Assembly: GCF_001905445.1 (NCBI RefSeq)
Contig: NZ_LIVQ01000010.1
Span: 133,417-197,416 of the forward strand
Direction of reading: 5' to 3'
DNA: 64,000 nucleotides
Origin: Streptomyces sp. CB00455
Lineage (GTDB): Bacteria; Actinomycetota; Actinomycetes; Streptomycetales; Streptomycetaceae
The first letter of the stretch is position 1; each line of letters starts with the position of its first letter. This document shows, piece by piece, positions 1 to 8,622 of the stretch. The notes under the pieces are model-generated. The model was not told the origin of the DNA and ran no database searches. It was given only the letters and a program-made list of their open reading frames with translations. A program made the position numbers and the translations under genes.

Positions 1-1611
1 TGGCCCTCGCTGGTGGACGTGTCCACCTTCTCGCTGCTCATGGTCCACTACAACCTGGCCTTCGGCACGGTCCTCGAACACGGCGACCGTGAAGACCTGA
101 AGGACCTCGTCGAAGAGCTGGACCGGCTCGACTCCTTCAGCCCCTACATGGCCACCGAGCTGGGGTACGGCAACAACGTGGCCGCCCTGCGCACCGAGGC
201 CGTCTACGACACCGCGACGCAGACCTTCGTCCTCAACACGCCGGATGCGCTCGCCCAGAAGCACATGTCCTACAGCGGCTTCCACGACATCCCGAAGCTG
301 GCCGTGGTCCTGGCCCGGCTGAAGGCGGACGGCAAGGACCACGGCGTGTACCCGTTCCTGGTCCGGATCACCGACAGCGACGGCCTGTGCGAGGGCGTGC
401 ACGCCGTACCGTGCCCCGAGAAGCCGGTCCAGGGCCTGGACAACGGCCTCACCTGGTTCGACCACGTACGCGTCCCCCGCCGCAACCTGCTCCACGGCGA
501 CATGGGCGGCTTCGACGAACACGGCGCCTTCCACCCCGCCCCCGGCAACCGGCGCAAGCGGTTCCTGCGCACGATGAGCCGGATCCTGCCCGGCCGGCTG
601 TGCGTCTCCAGCGCGGCCACCGGCGCCGGCCGGGCGAGCGTCTACATCGCCCTGCGCTACGCCGCGCAGCGGCTCACCAGCGCCCCCGGCCGGAGCGACC
701 AGCCCGTCATCGGCTACCGCAGCCACCAGCTCCCGCTCTACACCGCGCTGTCGAAGACCTACGCGATGACGTTCCTGCTCAACCACGCCAAGCGGGAGTT
801 CGCGGCGGCGCCGGCGGCCGGCTCCCTGCCCGCCGGGCTGGGCGACCTGGTCTCGATCACCAAGGCCCTGTCCACCTGGGAGATGAGCGAGGTCATCGCC
901 ACCTGCCGGGAGCGCTGCGGCGCCCAGGGCATCTTCAGCGTCAACCGGATCGCCGACTACGGCTCCCTGCTCCAGGGCCTGGTCACCGCCGAGGGGGACA
1001 ACCAGGTGCTGCTCGCCACCACCGCCGGGCAGATCATCGCCCGGAGCGGCGACGGCGAGGAGCCCGCCCCGGCCCCCGACCCCGCGGGCCGCGACCTGCG
1101 CGACACCGCCTTCCTGCTGGCCGCCCTGCGCCACCGGGAAGAGCAGCTGCTGGGCTCGGCCCGGGCGGTCATGGCGGACGGCTCCCGGGACCGCACGTAC
1201 TTCGAGGCGTGGAACGACACCGTCAACACGGGCCTGGAGGCGGCCCGGCTGCGCGGGGTCCGCACCGCCCTGGAGTGCTTCACCGGGGCCGCCGGCGCGG
1301 CGCGCACCGACACCTCCCGCACCGCCCTCGGCCTCCTGGCCGCCCTGTACGCCCTGACCGAGGTGCGACGGGACGCCGGCTGGTACTTGGCCCGCGGCGT
1401 GCTGACGACCGAACAGGTCGAACGGCTGCCGCTGGAGGCCGACGCGCTGTGCGCGGAGATCCACCCGTACGCCGACGTGCTGACCGAGGGGTTCAACCTC
1501 TCGCCCGAGCTGCTGCGGGCGCCGATCGCGGCGGACGACTACGCGGCCGCCTTCCAGCGGTACACCGGCGCCTTCGGCCCGGCCGCCGACCGCACTCCCG
1601 AGCGGAGCTGA
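1..1611 (+). CDS. Acyl-CoA oxidase/dehydrogenase-like protein (5' end outside window)
   Basis: The reading frame is open from base 1 and has no convincing start, so the gene begins upstream; 536 residues are visible. The middle carries the signature WFDHVRVPRRNLL (about residues 150-165), typical of the beta-barrel-to-helix junction of FAD-dependent acyl-CoA dehydrogenases and oxidases. The C-terminal half is helical, as in two-domain acyl-CoA oxidases. Family knowledge predicts alpha,beta-desaturation of an acyl thioester. The stop lies 5 bases before a thioesterase gene and the following genes overlap, so it is the first visible member of an acyl-modifying operon. The natural substrate cannot be read from the sequence. 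Confidence 0.8.
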   Translation, partial: WPSLVDVSTFSLLMVHYNLAFGTVLEHGDREDLKDLVEELDRLDSFSPYMATELGYGNNVAALRTEAVYDTATQTFVLNTPDALAQKHMSYSGFHDIPKLAVVLARLKADGKDHGVYPFLVRITDSDGLCEGVHAVPCPEKPVQGLDNGLTWFDHVRVPRRNLLHGDMGGFDEHGAFHPAPGNRRKRFLRTMSRILPGRLCVSSAATGAGRASVYIALRYAAQRLTSAPGRSDQPVIGYRSHQLPLYTALSKTYAMTFLLNHAKREFAAAPAAGSLPAGLGDLVSITKALSTWEMSEVIATCRERCGAQGIFSVNRIADYGSLLQGLVTAEGDNQVLLATTAGQIIARSGDGEEPAPAPDPAGRDLRDTAFLLAALRHREEQLLGSARAVMADGSRDRTYFEAWNDTVNTGLEAARLRGVRTALECFTGAAGAARTDTSRTALGLLAALYALTEVRRDAGWYLARGVLTTEQVERLPLEADALCAEIHPYADVLTEGFNLSPELLRAPIAADDYAAAFQRYTGAFGPAADRTPERS

Positions 1612-1616
1612 ACGCG

Positions 1617-2039
1617 ATGGCACGGCACAGCTACCCCTGCCCGATCCGCTGGTCCGACATGGACGTCTACGGGATCGTCAACAACGTCTCCTACCTGCGC
1701 TACCTGGAGGAGGCCCGGGTCGACTTCGTCTTCCGGATGGCGCCCACCGACGGCGACGCCTTCTTCCGCGACGGCTCGGTCGTGGTCGAGCACGCCATCC
1801 GCTACCGCCGCCCGCTCGTCCACCGGCACGAACCGGTCGAGATCGAGATGTGGGTCTCCGGCCTCCAGTCGGCGACCGTGACCATCGACTACGTGGTCAA
1901 GGACGGCGACACGGTCCACGCCACCGCCTCGACCACCATGGCACCGTTCGACTACACGGCGGGCCGGCCCCGGCGGATGACCGACGAGGAGATCCGCTTC
2001 TTCGAGAAGTACCTCGAAGAGACCCCGGCGGCCGGCTGA
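1617..2039 (+). CDS. Acyl-CoA thioesterase, 4HBT hot-dog family
   Basis: This 140-residue protein has the length of single-hot-dog thioesterases. The N-terminal segment RWSDMDVYGIVNN (residues 11-23) matches the family active-site loop D-x-x-G-x-V-N-N, with Asp16 as the likely catalytic acid. It should hydrolyse an acyl-CoA or acyl-ACP thioester in the cytoplasm. It starts 5 bases after the acyl-CoA oxidase stop and ends one base before the next ATG, so the three are probably co-translated. Whether it releases a product or edits mis-primed chains is inference. Confidence 0.85.
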   Translation: MARHSYPCPIRWSDMDVYGIVNNVSYLRYLEEARVDFVFRMAPTDGDAFFRDGSVVVEHAIRYRRPLVHRHEPVEIEMWVSGLQSATVTIDYVVKDGDTVHATASTTMAPFDYTAGRPRRMTDEEIRFFEKYLEETPAAG

Positions 2040-2040
2040 C

Positions 2041-2988
2041 ATGCGGCTCCTGCGGATCGGCCCCCCGGGCGCGGAACGGCCCTGCGCCGTCGGCCCCGGC
2101 GGCACCGTCCGGGACGTGTCGTCCTGGGTGCCCGACTGGACGGGCGCGGCCCTGGACCCGGACGCCCTGCGCGCGCTGGCCACCCGGCTGGCACGGGAGG
2201 GCGCCGCGCTGCCGGCGGTCGACCCGGCCGCCGAGCGGATCGGGCCGCCCGTGCGCCCCGGCGGCCACCTGCTGTCGATCGGGCTCAACTACCGGGCGCA
2301 CGCCGCCGAGGCGGGACTGCCGCTGCCGGACGAGCCGATCGTCTCCAGCAAGGCGCCGTCCACGCTTGTCGGCCCGTACGACGACCTGCTGCTGCCCCCG
2401 GACGGGGAGAAGACCGACTGGGAGGTCGAGCTGGCGGTCGTGATCGGACGGCGCGCCCGCTACCTGCCGGACCCTGCCGCGGCCACCGCACACATCGCGG
2501 GCTTCGCGACCGGCAACGACGTGTCAGAGCGCGGCTGGCTGCTGGAACGCGGCGGCCAGTGGATCAAGGGCAAGTCCTTCGAGTCCTTCAGCCCGCTGGG
2601 CCCCCACCTGGTCACCCCGGACGAGGCCGGCGACCCGCAGCGGCTGCGCCTGACCTGCCGGGTCAACGGCCGCCCGATGCAGGACGCGACCACCGCGGAC
2701 ATGGTCTTCGGCGTCGCCCACCTGGTCTGGTACCTGAGCCGGTTCATGGTGCTGCACCCCGGTGACGTGATCCTGACCGGCACCCCCGGCGGCGTCGCCC
2801 TCGGCCGCCCAGACCAGCCCTACCTGCGCCCCGGCGACGTGGTCGAAGCCGAGGTCTCGGGCCTGGGCGCCCACCACCAGACCTGCCGGCCCGCCCCGCC
2901 CCCGGACTCCCGCCGCGTCATCCCGTCCGCGGTCCCGTCCGCGGTCCCGGCGGGTCTCGCACCCGGCCCCCTGGAGGAGCGGTCGTGA
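2041..2988 (+). CDS. Fumarylacetoacetate hydrolase-family protein
   Basis: The 315-residue protein has a short N-terminal domain followed by the FAH catalytic fold. Visible family signatures are GLNYRAHAAEAG (substrate loop), DWEVELAVVIG (metal-binding Glu residues), GNDVSERGWL, KGKSFESFSPLGP and LTGTPGGVALG. Members hydrolyse C-C bonds of acylpyruvates or isomerise/decarboxylate related keto acids using a divalent metal. The ATG begins one base after the thioesterase stop, and the stop overlaps the next gene by four bases (GTGA). In this operon it may process a beta-keto or acylpyruvate intermediate; that role is inferred from context only. Confidence 0.85.
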   Translation: MRLLRIGPPGAERPCAVGPGGTVRDVSSWVPDWTGAALDPDALRALATRLAREGAALPAVDPAAERIGPPVRPGGHLLSIGLNYRAHAAEAGLPLPDEPIVSSKAPSTLVGPYDDLLLPPDGEKTDWEVELAVVIGRRARYLPDPAAATAHIAGFATGNDVSERGWLLERGGQWIKGKSFESFSPLGPHLVTPDEAGDPQRLRLTCRVNGRPMQDATTADMVFGVAHLVWYLSRFMVLHPGDVILTGTPGGVALGRPDQPYLRPGDVVEAEVSGLGAHHQTCRPAPPPDSRRVIPSAVPSAVPAGLAPGPLEERS

Positions 2989-3707
2989 TCGCACGGCTGC
3001 TCCCCGAACCCGTGGCCTGCTGGGAGTCCTTCCAGGACCACCCGCACTTCGTCCCGCACCGGGCGGAGAGCGCCACGCTCCGCAGCTCGGCGCCCGCCCG
3101 GCGCGGCGAGTTCGGCAACGGCCGCTACTGCGCCCACCGGGCCTTGGAACGGCTCGGCGCCCCCGCCGAAGCGGTCCCGGCCGGCCCGCGCGGCGCGCCC
3201 CGCTGGCCGCCCGCCGTGGTCGGCAGCATCACCCACTGCCGCGGCTACACCGCCGCCGCGGTCGCCCGCGCCCGCGACATCACCGCGATCGGCATCGACG
3301 CCGAGCCCCACCTTCCGCTGCCCGAGGACGTCCTGGAGTTCATCGCCCTCCCCGAGGAGCGTGCCCGCGTCACCGACCTGCTCGCCCGGCGCCCCGGCGT
3401 GCGCTGGGACCGGCTGCTGTTCAGCGCCAAGGAGGCCGTCTACAAAGCCTGGTTCCCCGCCACGGGCCGTTTCCTCGGCTTCCGGCAGGCCCGGATCTCC
3501 ATCGACCCGGCGGCCGGCGCCTTCCGTGCGCGGATCCCGGACCCGGCGCTGCCCGGCCGGCCACAAGGGCCGTACCTCCCCGCCGAACTGGCCGGCCGGT
3601 GGCGGGTCGGCCACGGCGTGGTCGTCACCGCCGTGGCCGTACCGGCCCCCGTACCGGCCCCCGTACCGGCCGGCCCACCCGTTCCGGAAGGAGTGCGAGA
3701 GACATGA
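2985..3707 (+). CDS. 4'-phosphopantetheinyl transferase, Sfp/EntD type
   Basis: The 240-residue protein carries both core PPTase motifs: GIDAEP (Asp106 and Glu108 bind Mg2+) and FSAKEAVYKAW (Glu150 and Lys154). It transfers phosphopantetheine from CoA to a carrier protein serine, making apo-ACP or PCP active. The GTG start overlaps the preceding stop, and its own TGA overlaps the next ATG, so translation is coupled on both sides. The C-terminal tail contains a short repeat of Val-Pro-Ala-Pro encoded by tandem copies of about 12 bases. Its presence argues that the operon serves a carrier-protein pathway, although no carrier protein is in view. Confidence 0.88.
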   Translation: MIARLLPEPVACWESFQDHPHFVPHRAESATLRSSAPARRGEFGNGRYCAHRALERLGAPAEAVPAGPRGAPRWPPAVVGSITHCRGYTAAAVARARDITAIGIDAEPHLPLPEDVLEFIALPEERARVTDLLARRPGVRWDRLLFSAKEAVYKAWFPATGRFLGFRQARISIDPAAGAFRARIPDPALPGRPQGPYLPAELAGRWRVGHGVVVTAVAVPAPVPAPVPAGPPVPEGVRET

Positions 3708-5293
3708 CCGAACTGCAGGAACTCACCGCGCCGGCGCCACGCGCCGATGCCAGGGGGCGGGTGGCCGAGCTGCATGCCACCCGGGAACTGGCCCGCCGCG
3801 GCCCCGGCGAGCGCGCCACCCGGGCCCAGCACGCCAAGGGCAAGCTGACCGCCCGCGAACGCATCGGGCTGCTCCTGGACCCGGGTTCGTTCAGCGAGGT
3901 GGAGCAGCTGCGCAGGCACCGGGCCGTCGGCTTCGGCATCGAGGACCGCAAGCCGCACACGGACGGCGTCGTCACCGGGTGGGGCACGGTCGAGGGCCGC
4001 ACCGTCTTCGTGTACGCGCACGACTTCCGGATGTTCGGGGGCGCGCTCGGCGAGGCGCACGCCGAGAAGATCCACAAAATCATGGACATGGCGATCGCGG
4101 CCGGCGCCCCCCTGGTCTCCCTCAACGACGGCGCCGGCGCCCGGATCCAGGAGGGCGTCTCGGCCCTGGCCGGCTACGGCGGCATCTTCCGGCGCAACGT
4201 GCGCGCCTCGGGCGTCATCCCGCAGATCTCGGTGATCCTCGGCCCGTGCGCGGGCGGCGCCGCCTACTCCCCGGCCCTGACCGACTTCGTGTTCATGGTC
4301 CGCGGCATCTCCCAGATGTTCATCACCGGCCCGGACGTGGTCAAGGCCGTCACCGGTGAGGACGTCACCCAGGACAGGCTGGGCGGCGCCGACGTGCACG
4401 CCGAGCTGACGGGCGTCGCCCACTTCGTCTACGAGGACGAGCGGACCTGCCTGGCCGAGGTCCGCTACCTGCTCTCCCTGCTGCCCTCCAGCAACCAGCA
4501 GGAGCCGCCCGCCGCACAGTGCACCGACCCCGCCACCCGGCGCGGCGAGGCACTGCTCGGCCTGGTGCCGGCCGAGGGCAGACTGCCCTACGACATGCGC
4601 CGGGTCATCGAGGAGATCGTCGACGACGGCGACTTCCTGGAGGTCCACGAGCACTGGGCCCCCAACATCCTGTGCGGACTGGCCCGCCTCGGCGGCGCGG
4701 TGGTCGGCGTCGTCGCCAACCAGCCGGTCTGCCTCGCCGGCGTCCTGGACATCCGCGCCAGCGAGAAGGCCGCCCGCTTCGTGCGGATGTGCGACGCGTT
4801 CAACATCCCGCTGCTGTCGCTGGTGGACGTACCCGGCTTCCTGCCGGGCGTGGACCAGGAGCACGGCGGGGTGATCCGGCACGGGGCGAAGCTCCTGTAC
4901 GCGTACTGCGAGGCCACCGTGCCCCGCGTGCAGGTCATCCTGCGCAAGGCGTACGGCGGCGCGTACATCGTGATGGACTCCCGCTCGATCGGCACCGACC
5001 TGTCCTACGCCTGGCCGACCAACGAGATCGCGGTGATGGGCGCCGAGGGCGCCGCCAACGTCATCTTCCGCAAGCAGATCGCCGAGGCCGAAGACCCGGA
5101 CGCCATGCGGGCCCGGGTGGTCAAGGACTACCGGTCGGAGCTGATGCACCCCTACTACGCGGCCGAACGCGGGCTGGTCGACGACGTGATCGACCCCGCC
5201 GAGACCCGGCCGCTGCTGATCCGCGCCTTCCGGATGCTCCGGACCAAGCAGGCCGAGCAGCCGGTGCGCAAGCACGCCAACACCCCCCTGTGA
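3704..5293 (+). CDS. Acyl-CoA carboxylase beta (carboxyltransferase) subunit, PccB type
   Basis: At 529 residues this is the normal length of actinobacterial carboxyltransferase beta subunits. It shows the family features AKGKLTARERIGLLLDPGSF near residue 45, the crotonase-like oxyanion segments ending in GGAAYSPALTDF, and the C-terminal RKAYGGAYIVMDS. It transfers carboxyl groups from biotin to acetyl-, propionyl- or longer acyl-CoA, giving malonyl-type extender units. It works with a biotinylated alpha subunit, which is not in this window. The ATG start overlaps the PPTase stop (ATGA). A local beta subunit suggests dedicated supply of a special extender or starter unit. Confidence 0.92.
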   Translation: MTELQELTAPAPRADARGRVAELHATRELARRGPGERATRAQHAKGKLTARERIGLLLDPGSFSEVEQLRRHRAVGFGIEDRKPHTDGVVTGWGTVEGRTVFVYAHDFRMFGGALGEAHAEKIHKIMDMAIAAGAPLVSLNDGAGARIQEGVSALAGYGGIFRRNVRASGVIPQISVILGPCAGGAAYSPALTDFVFMVRGISQMFITGPDVVKAVTGEDVTQDRLGGADVHAELTGVAHFVYEDERTCLAEVRYLLSLLPSSNQQEPPAAQCTDPATRRGEALLGLVPAEGRLPYDMRRVIEEIVDDGDFLEVHEHWAPNILCGLARLGGAVVGVVANQPVCLAGVLDIRASEKAARFVRMCDAFNIPLLSLVDVPGFLPGVDQEHGGVIRHGAKLLYAYCEATVPRVQVILRKAYGGAYIVMDSRSIGTDLSYAWPTNEIAVMGAEGAANVIFRKQIAEAEDPDAMRARVVKDYRSELMHPYYAAERGLVDDVIDPAETRPLLIRAFRMLRTKQAEQPVRKHANTPL

Positions 5294-5341
5294 CCGGCCG
5301 CCCATGACCGGCGACCGGCATCCCTACGCCCCGGAGCGACC

Positions 5342-6424
5342 ATGACCCCCACCTTCACCACCGAGCCCGCCGAGCCGCTGCCCGCAGCGCAGCGGGCGGC
5401 GCTGATGGAGGCGCCCGCCTTCGGCGAGGTGTTCACCGACCACATGATCAGCATCGACTGGGACCGCGAGCAGGGCTGGCACGACGCCCGGTTGCACCCG
5501 TACGGGCCGCTGACGCTCGACCCCTCCGCCCAGGTCTTCCACTACGGCCAGGAGGTCTTCGAGGGCCTGAAGGCGTACCGGCGCCCGGACGGCACGGTGG
5601 CGACCTTCCGCCCCTACGCCAACGCCGCCCGGTTCAACCGTTCCTGCGAGCGGATGGCCATGCCGCCGCTCCCCGAGGAGACCTTCGTGGAGGCCCTGGA
5701 ACTGCTGGTCACCGCGGACCGCGCCTGGGTCCCTGACCAGCCGGGACACAGCCTCTACCTGCGCCCGTTCATGATCGCCACGCAGCGCACGATCGGCTTC
5801 TACGGACCCTCCTCGTCCTTCCGGTTCATGGTGATCGCCTCGCCCGCGGCCTCCTACTTCACGGCCGGCGCCCGGCCGCTGACGGTATGGCTCTCCACCG
5901 ACTACACCCGGGCCGCGCCCGGCGGCACCGGCGAGGCCAAGTGCGGCGGCAACTACGCCGGCACGCTCGTGGCCCAGGCCCAGGCCCGGGAGAAGGGCTG
6001 CGACCAGGTGGTGTGGCTCGACTCGGCCGAGCGCCGCTGGGTGGACGAGATGGGAACCAGCAACCTCTTCTTCGTCTACGGCGACCGCCTGGTCACGCCC
6101 GAACTGTCGGGCGCCCTGCTCGCGGGCGTCACCCGGGACTCGGTGCTCGCCCTGGCGGCCGAGCTCGGGTACCGGGCCGAAGAGGGGCGCGTCAGCGTGG
6201 AGCAGTGGCGCGCCGACGCCGAGTCGGGCGCGCTGACCGAGGTGTTCTCCTGCGGGACATCGTCGATGGTCACCCCGGTCGGCTTCGTCAGGAGCGCGGA
6301 CGGCGAGTGGAGCATCGGCGGCGGCCGGCCCGGACCGGTCGCCGCGCGGCTCCACGCGGAGCTGACGGGCATGCAGACCGGCGTCCGGCCCGACCCGTTC
6401 GGCTGGGTCCACAAGATCGCCTGA
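5342..6424 (+). CDS. ilvE: Branched-chain amino acid aminotransferase
   Basis: The 360-residue protein matches class IV PLP-dependent aminotransferases. It contains FHYGQEVFEGLKAYRRPDG and GEAKCGGNYAGTL, whose Lys is the probable Schiff-base residue, and a C-terminal FSCGTSSMVTPVG phosphate-binding segment. It interconverts Leu, Ile or Val with their 2-oxo acids. It lies 48 bases after the carboxylase gene in the same direction. Branched 2-oxo acids are precursors of branched acyl-CoA starters, so it probably supplies one to the neighbouring acyl pathway. A housekeeping ilvE elsewhere in the genome is likely but cannot be seen. Confidence 0.92.
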   Translation: MTPTFTTEPAEPLPAAQRAALMEAPAFGEVFTDHMISIDWDREQGWHDARLHPYGPLTLDPSAQVFHYGQEVFEGLKAYRRPDGTVATFRPYANAARFNRSCERMAMPPLPEETFVEALELLVTADRAWVPDQPGHSLYLRPFMIATQRTIGFYGPSSSFRFMVIASPAASYFTAGARPLTVWLSTDYTRAAPGGTGEAKCGGNYAGTLVAQAQAREKGCDQVVWLDSAERRWVDEMGTSNLFFVYGDRLVTPELSGALLAGVTRDSVLALAAELGYRAEEGRVSVEQWRADAESGALTEVFSCGTSSMVTPVGFVRSADGEWSIGGGRPGPVAARLHAELTGMQTGVRPDPFGWVHKIA

Positions 6425-6520
6425 CCGGCCGGGCGCCGCCCCGCGCCCCGCCCGGTGCCGATGTGCGGTCCGGATCCGCCCCAGGGTCCGGCCGGTCCAC
6501 GAAGGGATACGGAGAACACC

Positions 6521-7240
6521 ATGAGCCGTTCGGTCCTCGTCACCGGAGGGAACCGGGGCATCGGCCTCGCCGTCGCCCGCGCCTTCGCGGAGGCCGGCGA
6601 CAAGGTCGCGCTGACCTGCCGCACCGGCGGGCCGCCCGAGGCCGCGACCCGGCTCGGCTGCCTCGCCGTCACCTGCGACGTCACCGACGCCGCACAGGTG
6701 GAGCGCGCGTACGAGGAGGTGGAGGCGGCGCACGGACCGGTGGAGGTGCTGGTGGCGAACGCCGGCATCACCCGGGACGGACTGCTGATGCGGATGGCCG
6801 AGAAGGACTTCACCGACGTGCTGGACACCAATGTGACCGGCGTCTTCCGGGTGGTGCGGCAGGCCGCCGGGGAGATGGTGCAGGCCCGCCGCGGCCGCAT
6901 CGTGCTGATCTCCTCGGTGGTGGGCCTGCTGGGCGCGGCGGGCCAGACCAACTACGCGGCGTCCAAAGCGGCCCTGGTCGGCTTCGCCCGGTCGGTGGCC
7001 CGCGAACTCGGGTCGCGGGGGGTCACCTGCAACGTGGTGGCGCCGGGATTCGTCGAGACCGACATGACCAAGGACCTGAACGACAAGCAGCGGGCCGCGA
7101 TGCTGGGCAGGGTGCCCCTCGCACGCAGCGCCCGGGCCGAGGAGGTCGCGGCGGCCGTGCGGTTCCTCGCCTCCGAGGACGCCGCCTACATCACCGGCGC
7201 CGTCCTGCCGGTGGACGGCGGCCTGGGGATGGGGCACTGA
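6521..7240 (+). CDS. fabG: 3-oxoacyl-ACP reductase (SDR family)
   Basis: This 239-residue short-chain dehydrogenase has the TGGNRGIG nucleotide loop (residues 8-15), ANAG at 79-82, catalytic Ser132 with Tyr145-x3-Lys149, and the C-terminal ITGAVLPVDGG typical of FabG. It reduces 3-oxoacyl-ACP to the 3-hydroxy compound with NADPH. ATG 6521 is preferred over upstream codons because it directly precedes the Rossmann strand and follows an A/G-rich stretch (AAGGGATACGGAG). It ends the rightward run, five bases before the convergent regulator stop. Dedicated ketoreduction in a type II fatty-acid or polyketide system is the likely role. Confidence 0.9.
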   Translation: MSRSVLVTGGNRGIGLAVARAFAEAGDKVALTCRTGGPPEAATRLGCLAVTCDVTDAAQVERAYEEVEAAHGPVEVLVANAGITRDGLLMRMAEKDFTDVLDTNVTGVFRVVRQAAGEMVQARRGRIVLISSVVGLLGAAGQTNYAASKAALVGFARSVARELGSRGVTCNVVAPGFVETDMTKDLNDKQRAAMLGRVPLARSARAEEVAAAVRFLASEDAAYITGAVLPVDGGLGMGH

Positions 7241-7245
7241 AACGC

Positions 7246-7869
7246 TCAGTGGTGCTCGGAGACGAGCACCGCGCGGGTACCGGGCTCCAGCGCCTGGAAG
7301 ACGTGCGGGACATCGGCCGGGTAGCAGATGTAGTCGCCCGGGTGGAGCTCCACCGGCTCCGCGGCAGTGCCCACCAGTGCCCGCCCGGAGCTGATGACCA
7401 CGTGCTCCACGACGCCCGGCAGGTGCGGTGCGGAAGCCCGGTGGGGACCCGGCTCGGCGACGACGCCGTAGACGTCCCGCCGGGCCCCGGGCGGGGACGC
7501 GGAGAGCAGCGTGGCGCGGTAGTCGCTCTGCGTGGAGCCGACGGCCGGCCCCTCTCCCGCCCGGATGACCTGTACCCGCGGCCTGGGGGCGGCCAGCAGC
7601 CGGGAGAAGGGGATCTCCAAGGCCACGCACAGCGCCCACAGGGTCTCCAGGCTCGGGTTCCCGGCGCCGGACTCCAGCTGGGAGAGCGTGGACTTGGCGA
7701 GGCCGGCCCGGCGGGCCACCTCGGTGAGCGAAAGCCCCGTCCGCAGGCGCTCCGCCCGCAGGGACGCGGCGATCACCTCCAGCGGGGGCTTGAGCGCGGC
7801 GTCGGCGGGGACGCCGGTCGCGGTGTCGGAGGCGGCGGGGGAGCCGGCGGTGTCGGCGGTGTCGGGCAC
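7246..7869 (-). CDS. XRE-family regulator with C-terminal cupin domain
   Basis: The 207-residue protein has an N-terminal Xre-type HTH (about residues 31-85, with LSLTEVARRAGLAKSTLSQLESG) and a C-terminal cupin barrel (about 115-205, with HLPGVVEHVVISSGRA and YPADVPHVFQA). Such proteins are small-molecule-responsive repressors. It is divergent from azlCD with only about 70 bases between the starts. A perfect 20-base palindrome at 7907-7926 lies within the azlC promoter. It probably represses azlCD and perhaps itself, in response to an amino acid or related ligand; the ligand is inference. Confidence 0.88.
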   Translation of the reverse strand: MPDTADTAGSPAASDTATGVPADAALKPPLEVIAASLRAERLRTGLSLTEVARRAGLAKSTLSQLESGAGNPSLETLWALCVALEIPFSRLLAAPRPRVQVIRAGEGPAVGSTQSDYRATLLSASPPGARRDVYGVVAEPGPHRASAPHLPGVVEHVVISSGRALVGTAAEPVELHPGDYICYPADVPHVFQALEPGTRAVLVSEHH

Positions 7870-7901
7870 GGGGCGTTCGCTCCAATGGTCGTTCGTTCGA
7901 C

Positions 7902-7931
7902 TTGACGAACATCCTAGAGGATGTTCATTAT
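7902..7931 (+). promoter_or_regulatory. azlC promoter with embedded operator palindrome
   Basis: TTGACG (7902-7907) and CATTAT (7926-7931) are separated by 18 bases and fit a vegetative promoter. The spacer is almost entirely the perfect inverted repeat GAACATCCTAGAGGATGTTC (7907-7926; 9-bp arms, 2-bp centre). A repressor bound there would block RNA polymerase. The expected transcription start is about 7938-7939. Confidence 0.6.
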
Positions 7932-7938
7932 AAGCTCC

Positions 7939-8622
7939 ATGCGTTCGATATGGAGAACACTCGACGAGGGCCGGTTACGCGACATCGCCCTGGTCTGCCT
8001 GGCGGTCGGCGTCATCGGCGTCTCGTACGGCGCCGTCGCCGTCACCAGCGGTTTCCCTTGGTGGTTCCCGGTCCTGATGGGGGCCCTGGTCCTGGCCGCC
8101 TCCTCCGAGTTCCTGTTCGTCGGCATCATCGCGGCCGGCGGCAGCCCCCTCGCCGCACTGGCGGCCGGGCTCCTGGTCAATGGCCGCCACCTGCCGTTCG
8201 GTCTGGCGGTCCCCGACGTGCTCGGCCGCGGCTGGCGCGGGCTGCTCGGCACCCATCTGATGAACGACGAGACGGTCGTCTTCGCCATCGCCCAGGACGG
8301 ACTGCGCCAGAAGAAGGCCGCGTACTGGGCCTGCGGCCTCGGCATCCTTGCCTGCTGGCCGGCCGGCGCCGCACTGGGCGCGCTGCTGGGCAGCGTCGTG
8401 GAGGACACCGGAGCCCTCGGACTGGACGCCATGTTCCCCGCGGTGATCCTCGCGCTGATCCTGCCCGCGATGAAGGAACGCCTCCTGCGGCGCACCGCCC
8501 TGACCGGCGCCGCCCTCGCGCTGGCCACCACCGCGTTCCTGCCGGCCGGGCTGCCCGTCCTGCTCGCGCTGGCCGCGCTGCCCCTGTTCACCTCCAAGGT
8601 CGCGCAAGGAGCGGAACGTTGA
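7939..8622 (+). CDS. azlC: AzlC-family branched-chain amino acid exporter subunit
   Basis: The protein (227 residues from ATG 7939) is a polytopic membrane protein with the AzlC pattern: an early helix with GVSYGAVAVTSGFPWW, then ASSEFLFVGIIAAGG, LLVNGRHLPFG and THLMNDETVVF. With AzlD it forms a small two-subunit exporter of branched-chain amino acids or analogues. An in-frame ATG at 7921 exists, but it lies inside the promoter-operator. The predicted transcription start coincides with ATG 7939, which has no ribosome binding site, so a leaderless message is likely. TTGA overlap couples it to azlD. Export of branched-chain compounds fits the nearby ilvE. Confidence 0.85.
   Translation: MRSIWRTLDEGRLRDIALVCLAVGVIGVSYGAVAVTSGFPWWFPVLMGALVLAASSEFLFVGIIAAGGSPLAALAAGLLVNGRHLPFGLAVPDVLGRGWRGLLGTHLMNDETVVFAIAQDGLRQKKAAYWACGLGILACWPAGAALGALLGSVVEDTGALGLDAMFPAVILALILPAMKERLLRRTALTGAALALATTAFLPAGLPVLLALAALPLFTSKVAQGAER

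Noticed and set aside
3440..5305. Minus-strand 621-codon frame opposite the carboxylase gene
   Set aside because: Shadow frame; the plus-strand carboxylase is a clear family member.
5324..7912. Open minus-strand frame of 862 codons across ilvE, fabG and the XRE gene
   Set aside because: Antisense shadow of well-supported genes with low-complexity composition.
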